In this document: piece after piece, positions 7,054 through 11,997 of the stretch | How the letters are laid out: the number at the start of each line of letters is the position of its first letter | Numbering within the stretch: position 1 is the first letter of the stretch | Source: CAYGTS01 sp964352905 | GTDB taxonomy: Bacteria; Pseudomonadota; Gammaproteobacteria; JAHCLG01 | NCBI GenBank assembly: GCA_964352905.1 | Contig: CAYGTS010000082.1 | Location: forward strand, 1 to 11,997 | Reading direction: 5' to 3' | DNA: 11,997 nucleotides | Notes under the pieces: model-generated | What the model was told of the DNA's origin: nothing | What the model saw: only the letters and a program-made list of their open reading frames with translations | Database searches by the model: none | Translations under genes and position numbers: made by a program

Positions 7054-7962
7054 CTACGCTTCCACAGGACGATTAAATGAAATCGGAACGTGCTGTGACT
7101 CTTCAAATGTCACATATTCCCAGGCATTTTCCGTGCTTAATAATTTTTTAATTAATTTGTTATTGAGTGAATGACCTGATTTGTAACCTTCAAATTCGCC
7201 AATTAAACTTGAACCCAGTAAATATAAATCGCCAATCGCATCGAGAATTTTATGTTTTACAAATTCGTCTTCATAACGTAAGCCATCTTCATTCAGTACC
7301 CGAAAATCATCGACCACAATGGCATTATCTAAACTACCACCTAAGGCTAAGTTTTTATCACGTAACATTTCATATTCAGACATAAAACCATAGGTGCGAG
7401 CACGAGATACTTCTTTAACATAAGAAGTGCTAGAAAAATCTAACGTGGCGTGATTAACGCGATTGTGGAAAACCGGGTGATCGTAATCAATCGTAAAACC
7501 AATTTTAAAACCATCGTAAGGTTTAATGCAGGCGCGTTTATCACCTTCTTTTATTTCAATTTTTTCTTTGACTTTAATAAATTTTTTAGGCGCTTCTTGT
7601 TCAACAACCCCTGCAGATTGTATTAAAAAAACAAAGGGGCCTGAGCTGCCATCCATAATGGGGACTTCCGGCGCGTTAACATCCACCAGTGCGTTATCGA
7701 TTCCTAAGCCTGCCATTGCTGATAGCAAATGTTCTACCGTCGCAACCGTGTGGCCGTCTTTATAGAGTGTGGTTGATAAAGTAGTATCACCAACATAATC
7801 ATTGTGCGCCGGGATAGTTACAACCCCATCAAGATCAACACGGCGAAAAATGATGCCAGTATTAACGGCTGCTGGGCGCAAGGTTAAAAATATTTTTTTA
7901 CCGGTGTGTAAACCCACACCAGTAGCCTTAATTGCATTCTTCAGGGTACGTTGTTTAATCAT
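7054..7962 (-). CDS. lpxC: UDP-3-O-acyl-N-acetylglucosamine deacetylase LpxC
   Basis: LpxC is the zinc hydrolase for the committed step of lipid A synthesis, in the cytoplasm. The protein has 302 residues from the ATG at 7962 and starts MIKQRTLK as in E. coli. Three extra codons to a TTG upstream are possible but unlikely. Zinc ligands and catalytic residues are all present: E77 and H78 in VEHLLSA, H237 and D241 in KHKILDAIGD, H264 in SGHSLNN. An AAGG about 11 bases before the ATG is a weak ribosome binding site. It is downstream of ftsZ in the same direction, but about 490 bases with MITE copies and its own predicted promoter lie between them. It converges with dciA. Confidence 0.98.
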   Translation of the reverse strand: MIKQRTLKNAIKATGVGLHTGKKIFLTLRPAAVNTGIIFRRVDLDGVVTIPAHNDYVGDTTLSTTLYKDGHTVATVEHLLSAMAGLGIDNALVDVNAPEVPIMDGSSGPFVFLIQSAGVVEQEAPKKFIKVKEKIEIKEGDKRACIKPYDGFKIGFTIDYDHPVFHNRVNHATLDFSSTSYVKEVSRARTYGFMSEYEMLRDKNLALGGSLDNAIVVDDFRVLNEDGLRYEDEFVKHKILDAIGDLYLLGSSLIGEFEGYKSGHSLNNKLIKKLLSTENAWEYVTFEESQHVPISFNRPVEA

Positions 7963-7997
7963 GTCTGCCAAAGCCTTTTGTCATATGTATCAGAATG

Positions 7998-8018
7998 TTG
8001 TGGAAAATTTTACCACAA
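7998..8018. promoter_or_regulatory. Palindrome in the lpxC leader, possible operator or hairpin
   Basis: TTGTGG (7998-8003) and CCACAA (8013-8018) flank AAAATTTT, giving a near-perfect dyad 36 bases before the lpxC start. A second dyad, AGCACG-AA-CGTGCT (8050-8063), lies further up the leader. They could be protein-binding sites or mRNA hairpins; nothing seen decides between these. Confidence 0.4.
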
Positions 8019-8168
8019 GTGCCAGATTTATAATAATATTACAGATTGCAGCACGAACGTGCTCATGAAATCGTACTGATCCTTGTGTGTAAATCCTTAA
8101 AAACGATCCTCAATTATTATAATAGACGACTTCGTGACATTTTCCTGCCGTGTTGTAAAAAAGTTGCC

Positions 8169-8197
8169 AGTATACTGGGCTATAAGGGCATTGTCAT
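8169..8197 (-). promoter_or_regulatory. Sigma-70 promoter of lpxC
   Basis: On the minus strand a -35 box ATGACA (8197-8192) and a -10 box TATACT (8174-8169) are 17 bases apart. The -10 box lies inside a 12-bp perfect palindrome, CCAGTATACTGG (8167-8178). A start near 8162 would give an untranslated leader of about 200 bases before the lpxC ATG. The promoter is just left of the MITE pair, so lpxC would not depend on read-through from ftsZ. Confidence 0.6.
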
Positions 8198-8209
8198 TAA
8201 AAATCCAGT

Positions 8210-8389
8210 GTAACTATTCACCCTGTAGATGGGAACAGCCATATTTGGGCAATCTCACGTTAAAAACTCCAAAAAATGTGCTCATTTATTACGTATAAAC
8301 TCCGCTATTTTTGGGAGTTTTTAACGTGGCCTTGCCTCAAATCTGACTGTTCTTGAGTAATCAGACATTACGGCGGGAATCGCTGTAGT
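8210..8389 (+). mobile_element. IS66-type MITE (copy iii, subtype B) between ftsZ and lpxC
   Basis: It begins with the family end GTAACTATTCA. Outer arms GAACAG (8233-8238) and CTGTTC (8347-8352) pair. Inner arms 8256-8270 and 8314-8328 form a perfect 15-bp stem with core CACGTTAAAAACTCC, extended by A-T pairs. The loop has the family pattern TGCTCATTTAT followed by ATAAACTCCGC. The right terminal repeat is not recognisable; a second left half starts where it should end. Subtype B differs from A by the stem sequence and an added AATCTCACGT-like stretch. Confidence 0.8.
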
Positions 8390-8447
8390 GTAACTATTCA
8401 CCCTGTAGATGGGAACAGCCATATTTGGGCAATCTCACCTTAAAAAC
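8390..8447 (+). mobile_element. Truncated second MITE left half next to the ftsZ stop
   Basis: Positions 8387-8447 repeat 8207-8267 at exactly 180 bases spacing with a single mismatch (C at 8439 against G at 8259). The copy stops after TAAAAAC, five bases before the ftsZ stop codon at 8453-8455, and lacks the loop and right arm. It is either a tandem duplication or a second insertion followed by deletion. Confidence 0.8.
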
Positions 8448-8452
8448 GTCTT

Positions 8453-9598
8453 TTACACTTCCTCTTGGCGTCTCAAAAACGCAGGAATATCTAAATAATC
8501 AACATCCTCAAGGTTAGCTTCAGTCATGGGGTTGGTTAATAAGCCTTTTTGGCGGATCACGGTGGGGCGTTCTAACTGTTGGTAATCCATCGTGCCATCA
8601 TTGCGCGTCGTTTCAAGTAAACTCGCATGCCCACTACCAGCAGGTTGGCCAAGCCCTGTCACCACCACAGTGACGCGCAATTCATCACTCATATCAGGAT
8701 CAATTACGGTACCCACGACCACAGTTGCATTTTCAGAAGTAAAGGCTTTAACCACTTCCCCTACTTCTTCAAATTCGCCGATCGACATATCAAGGCCCGC
8801 AGTAATATTAACTAATACACCACGCGCACCGTTTAAATTAACATCTTCCAGTAAAGGAGACGCAACCGCCGCTTCTGCTGCTTGGCGTGAGCGATTTTCG
8901 CCGGTCGCACGACCTGTGCCCATCATTGCCATGCCCATTTCTGACATTACGGTGCGAACATCGGCAAAATCAACATTGATCAAACCAGGACGCGTAATTA
9001 AATCAGCAATACCTTGCACCGCGCCAACTAATACATTGTTAGCCGCTTTAAAGGCATTCATGAGTGACATGTTTTTACCAAGCACCGTTAAGAGTTTATT
9101 GTTTGGAATAGTGATTAATGAATCAACGCTTTCCGTTAGTAGCGCTAAACCTTGCTCAGCAATATGCATGCGTTGGCGACCCTCAAATGAAAACGGTTTG
9201 GTCACCACCGCCACGGTTAAAATACCGAGTTCTTTGGCAATTTGTGCCACAATTGGGGCGGCACCTGTACCGGTACCACCTCCCATGCCAGCGGTTAAGA
9301 AAATCATGTCGCAACCTTCAAGTACGGCGCGAATGCGTTCACGATCTTCTTCAGCTGCTCTGCGACCAATATCAGGATTAGCTCCTGCACCTAAGCCGCG
9401 TGTAATTTCTTCACCAAGCTGGATCACGGTATTAGCATTGGATTTACGCAATGCTTGCGCATCGGTATTCATGATGACGAATTCTACATTTTGAATACGC
9501 TCAGATAACATGTGTTCAACCGCGTTACCACCACCACCGCCAACACCAATCACTTTGATTTTTGCTGATTGTGTATCGTTATCCACTAATTCAAACAT
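8453..9598 (-). CDS. ftsZ: Cell division GTPase FtsZ
   Basis: FtsZ is the tubulin-like GTPase that polymerises into the division ring under the membrane. The protein has 381 residues from the ATG at 9598. Seen: the N-terminal nucleotide loop IGVGGGGGNAVEHM (17-30), the tubulin signature GGGTGTG (106-112), the T7 loop with NVDFADVRTVM, a short linker, and the C-terminal peptide DYLDIPAFLRRQ that docks FtsA and ZipA. The frame extends five codons upstream to a TTG, but that TTG overlaps the strong ribosome binding site GAGGAGAGG, so 9598 is the start. It lies downstream of ftsA with a MITE inserted between the two genes. Confidence 0.98.
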   Translation of the reverse strand: MFELVDNDTQSAKIKVIGVGGGGGNAVEHMLSERIQNVEFVIMNTDAQALRKSNANTVIQLGEEITRGLGAGANPDIGRRAAEEDRERIRAVLEGCDMIFLTAGMGGGTGTGAAPIVAQIAKELGILTVAVVTKPFSFEGRQRMHIAEQGLALLTESVDSLITIPNNKLLTVLGKNMSLMNAFKAANNVLVGAVQGIADLITRPGLINVDFADVRTVMSEMGMAMMGTGRATGENRSRQAAEAAVASPLLEDVNLNGARGVLVNITAGLDMSIGEFEEVGEVVKAFTSENATVVVGTVIDPDMSDELRVTVVVTGLGQPAGSGHASLLETTRNDGTMDYQQLERPTVIRQKGLLTNPMTEANLEDVDYLDIPAFLRRQEEV

Positions 9599-9629
9599 TA
9601 AACCTCTCCTCAACTAATACATTAAACAT

Positions 9630-9797
9630 GCAACTATTCAACTGAACTTACAAGAACGTTCAGATTTGGCGATAAAAACGGTGAAAATGTTTTTGAGAAA
9701 GCGCAGTTTATAAGTTAATAAATGAGCATTTCGATAAAACATTTTCGCCGTTTTTAGCCCAAATATGGACGTTCCCTGCTACGAAGTGAGTAGTTAC
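9630..9797 (-). mobile_element. IS66-type MITE (copy iv, subtype A) between ftsA and ftsZ
   Basis: Reverse-oriented relative to copy ii and nearly identical to it in the arms and loop. On the minus strand it starts GTAACTACTCAC (9797 downward) and ends with a decayed GAATAGTTGC (9639-9630). Outer arms GAACGT (9654-9659) and ACGTTC (9769-9774) pair, and TGTTTTATCG-type inner arms pair around the conserved loop. The flanking 8-mers on the minus strand, TTTTTAAG and, shifted by one, TGTTTAAT, agree at 6 of 8 positions, so a target duplication has decayed or never existed. One base separates the element from the ftsA stop, and its other end is 31 bases before the ftsZ ATG. Confidence 0.8.
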
Positions 9798-9798
9798 C

Positions 9799-11034
9799 TT
9801 AAAAATTGCCCTGAAACCACCCCTTCATCCTACCCCATAAGCCTTTAACACCCTCATTCACATAAAACTGTTGGCGGTGCTCACTTTGTTGTTGATAACC
9901 GTAAAGCAATAAGCCAATTCCAGTGGCATAAATGGGATTATGGATGACTTCACTCATACCGGTAACATGTTGCGGTATGCCGAGTCTCACGGGTACGCGA
10001 AAAATTCTTTCGGCTAATTCAACGGCACCTATGACTTTGGATGAGCCACCGGTTAAAACGATGCCGCTAGCAATGAGATCTTCAAAACCACTGCGACGCA
10101 ATTCTGCTTGCACGAGGGCAAATAATTCTTCATAGCGTGCTTCAATGACTTCGGTTAAAGCTTGGCGAGAAATATCACGTTGCGGGCGTTGCCCCACACT
10201 TGGAATTTCAATTTGTTCGTTACCATTAACCAGTGGGCTAAAGCAACACGCATGCTGGATTTTAATTTGCTCTGCATTCGGGGTTGGGGTGCGCATAGCA
10301 ACCGCAACATCGTTAGTGACCTGATCACCTGCGATGGGAATGATCGCTGTGTGACGAACCGCGCCGTTGGTAAAAATAGCAATATCGGTAGTACCACCAC
10401 CAATATCGACTAAACACACGCCTAATTCTTTTTCATCATCAGTTAAAACCGCATGACTGGATGCAAGTGGCTGTAACGAAATATCGGCGACCTCTAAACC
10501 ACAACGGCGAATACATTTCACAATGTTTTGCGCAGCACTAACAGCGCCGGTAACCATGTGAACTTTAGCCTCGAGCCGCACACCTGACATCCCAATCGGA
10601 TCGCTGATCCCCTGTTGGCCATCAATCACAAATTCTTGCGGTAACACATGCAGGATTTTTTGATCGGCCGGGATCGCCACCGCTTTAGCTGCATCAATAA
10701 CTTGATCAACATCAGTTTGCGTGACTTCACGATCACGAATTGCCACGATTCCATGCGAATTTAAGCTGCGGATGTGGCCACCAGCAATGCCAGTGAACAC
10801 AGAATGAATCTCACAACCTGCCATTAATTCTGCTTCTTCAGCGGCACGTTGAATCGACTGAACAGTGGCATCAATATTAACAACCACCCCCCGTTTTAAG
10901 CCACGCGAAGGATGCGAACCAATGCCAATCACTTCGATTTGGCCATCCGGTAATACTTCCCCAACTAAAGCGACGACTTTTGAAGTGCCAACATCAAGTG
11001 CAACAATAAGTTGTTTTGACGATTTTTTTGCCAT
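9799..11034 (-). CDS. ftsA: Cell division actin-like protein FtsA
   Basis: FtsA is the actin-fold ATPase that tethers FtsZ filaments to the inner membrane and recruits later division proteins. The protein has 411 residues. Seen: phosphate loop 1 ALDVGTSK (12-19), the 1C domain region around residues 85-165, phosphate loop 2 VDIGGGTTD (209-217), the adenosine motif LTGGSS (327-332), and a C-terminal amphipathic membrane-targeting helix GLWGRMKGWFQGNF (398-411), equivalent to that of E. coli. The ATG at 11034 follows GGAGAG about eight bases away. It lies 31 bases after ftsQ in the same operon. The MITE behind it starts one base after its stop codon. Confidence 0.98.
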   Translation of the reverse strand: MAKKSSKQLIVALDVGTSKVVALVGEVLPDGQIEVIGIGSHPSRGLKRGVVVNIDATVQSIQRAAEEAELMAGCEIHSVFTGIAGGHIRSLNSHGIVAIRDREVTQTDVDQVIDAAKAVAIPADQKILHVLPQEFVIDGQQGISDPIGMSGVRLEAKVHMVTGAVSAAQNIVKCIRRCGLEVADISLQPLASSHAVLTDDEKELGVCLVDIGGGTTDIAIFTNGAVRHTAIIPIAGDQVTNDVAVAMRTPTPNAEQIKIQHACCFSPLVNGNEQIEIPSVGQRPQRDISRQALTEVIEARYEELFALVQAELRRSGFEDLIASGIVLTGGSSKVIGAVELAERIFRVPVRLGIPQHVTGMSEVIHNPIYATGIGLLLYGYQQQSEHRQQFYVNEGVKGLWGRMKGWFQGNF

Positions 11035-11065
11035 TAAAAAATCTCTCCGTTAAGTATTTTACACA

Positions 11066-11851
11066 CTACGCTAGCGGTTCGGGCTTCCAATGCACAGCAA
11101 AACCATTGCTATAGCGTAAATCCACATAATCCACCTGATTGGCCTTTGCAGCAAAAACAGCTGGGTAAATTTTAATAAACCTTGTTAAACGTTGCATCAT
11201 ATCGATACGACCTAGATGCAATTGTATACCATTACTTAAGGTGATACGCCAAGCGCGACGCAACGATAAATGCAACTCTGTAATGGTTAAGCCGATAGAA
11301 TTTAAGGCGCGATCAAAATCAAGCAAGGTGGTTAATGCAAGCGTATTTAAACCTTCGGGGCCTGTTATTAACGGTAAATTTTGCATCGCTGCTTGATGCA
11401 GCGGCACAAAAATATCACCCTTCGCATTTAATAATTGCTTGCCATTCCACGTCGCAATAGCAGTTTGTTCAGTGATACCAATAGATAGGGTATCAGGCCA
11501 AACCCGCTTAACATTAGCCGTTGCAATCCAGGGAAAATGTAATAAGCGTTGTTGAATAGCGCTGGTGTTAACCGCCAAAAAACCTACCGTTACCAACGGC
11601 AACAAGGCTTTTTTAATATGCGCTTGTTGGGCAGCTTCGGTCGTACCTTGGATACGAACATGCCGTATCGGTAATAAATAAGGCCCTTCTAACTTAACCC
11701 ATAACCAAAGCCCAACAAGTATTAACGCAAATACGAATATGATTAGCGTGAATACTTTGCCAATTCCCCAAAACTGCTTCATTGCCCCCCACAAATTTCC
11801 AAAAATCGACTCATCCAAACTTTGATACAGAGTATGGCATTTTCTGAGCAA
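11066..11851 (-). CDS. ftsQ: Cell division protein FtsQ
   Basis: FtsQ is a bitopic inner-membrane division protein that links FtsB/FtsL with the ring. In the 261-residue reading: a short cytoplasmic tail, one membrane helix (about 33-52, KVFTLIIFVF onward), a POTRA domain (about 60-130, LPIRHVRIQG to ITEQTAIATW) and the beta domain with SYVDLRY-like DYVDLRYSNG near the end. It aligns with E. coli FtsQ through GPEG, RRAW and LHLGR. The start is uncertain: the frame opens at a TTG (11851), while the first ATG is at 11782 (residue 24) after a poor G-run. A different frame just upstream encodes a tail-like peptide, so an N-terminal frameshift is possible. A MITE lies upstream, where ddl often is. 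Confidence 0.9.
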   Translation of the reverse strand: MLRKCHTLYQSLDESIFGNLWGAMKQFWGIGKVFTLIIFVFALILVGLWLWVKLEGPYLLPIRHVRIQGTTEAAQQAHIKKALLPLVTVGFLAVNTSAIQQRLLHFPWIATANVKRVWPDTLSIGITEQTAIATWNGKQLLNAKGDIFVPLHQAAMQNLPLITGPEGLNTLALTTLLDFDRALNSIGLTITELHLSLRRAWRITLSNGIQLHLGRIDMMQRLTRFIKIYPAVFAAKANQVDYVDLRYSNGFAVHWKPEPLA

Positions 11852-11915
11852 CAGCGCTAGTGCTGCTTTGCTTTAATTTTGCCGGATCCATCAACATTAA
11901 TTACAACGGCATTAT

Positions 11916-11997
11916 GTAACTATTCAGTAAATTTGAAGGTGAAATTTACCGAGAACGTTCAGATTTGGTGATAAAAACGGCGAAAATCTTTTTGAGA
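11916..11997 (-). mobile_element. IS66-type MITE (copy v, subtype A), cut by the window edge
   Basis: It begins at the family end GTAACTATTCA (11916-11926) and runs into the arm GAACGTTCAGATTTGG (11953-11968), then the stem ATAAAAACGGCGAAAATC, matching copy iv in the same orientation. The other half is outside the window. The eight bases before the end, GGCATTAT (11908-11915), are the predicted target duplication. Confidence 0.8.

Noticed and set aside
7802..8068. 88-codon plus-strand frame across the lpxC start
   Set aside because: Antisense to lpxC and its leader, with no recognisable protein features.
8592..9494. 300-codon open frame on the plus strand
   Set aside because: It is the opposite strand of ftsZ; the composition is Ser/Pro/Thr-rich with no domain, a shadow of a strongly conserved gene.

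Overview
This window looks like chromosomal DNA of an AT-rich gammaproteobacterium. The evidence is the ftsQ-ftsA-ftsZ-lpxC cell-division and envelope cluster, dciA and secA next to it, and an initiator tRNA (metY) directly before rimP. BioH, RimP, LpxC and FtsQ all resemble their E. coli counterparts closely. A Legionellales/Coxiella-like lineage would fit the gene order and the short scattered repeats, but the sequence alone does not fix the genus.

Layout, left to right. At 1-900 on the minus strand there is metY, a terminator, a rimP leader with a second terminator-like hairpin, and rimP; nusA is expected beyond the left edge. At 1109-2308 (+) lies a stand-alone AAA_14/DUF4143 ATPase, and at 2564-3340 (+) a BioH-type esterase. 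The stretch 3341-3786 is non-coding and made of nested inverted repeats. secA (-) follows at 3787-6501. dciA (+) is divergent from secA and convergent with lpxC (-). lpxC, ftsZ, ftsA and ftsQ are all read leftwards, in the biological order ftsQ, ftsA, ftsZ, lpxC.

The most unusual content is between the genes. A family of about 170-180 bp non-coding palindromic elements occurs five or six times in 12 kb: after rimP, between the ATPase and bioH, between lpxC and ftsZ (a full copy plus a truncated one), between ftsZ and ftsA, and upstream of ftsQ. The copy at 2311-2488 has about 20 bp terminal inverted repeats starting GTAA and is flanked by a perfect 8-bp target duplication. These are the hallmarks of the IS66 transposon family, so the elements are best read as IS66-type MITEs. 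Two subtypes keep long hairpin arms through paired compensatory changes. Several copies sit directly on the stop codon of the neighbouring gene, including ftsA, so that they separate co-transcribed essential genes without breaking them.

Functionally, FtsQ, FtsA and FtsZ build the division ring, LpxC commits precursor to lipid A, SecA drives protein export, DciA serves the replicative helicase, BioH releases pimeloyl-ACP for biotin synthesis, and metY and rimP serve translation initiation and 30S maturation. Nothing in the coding part points to a new enzyme system. The new aspect is the MITE family and its placement.
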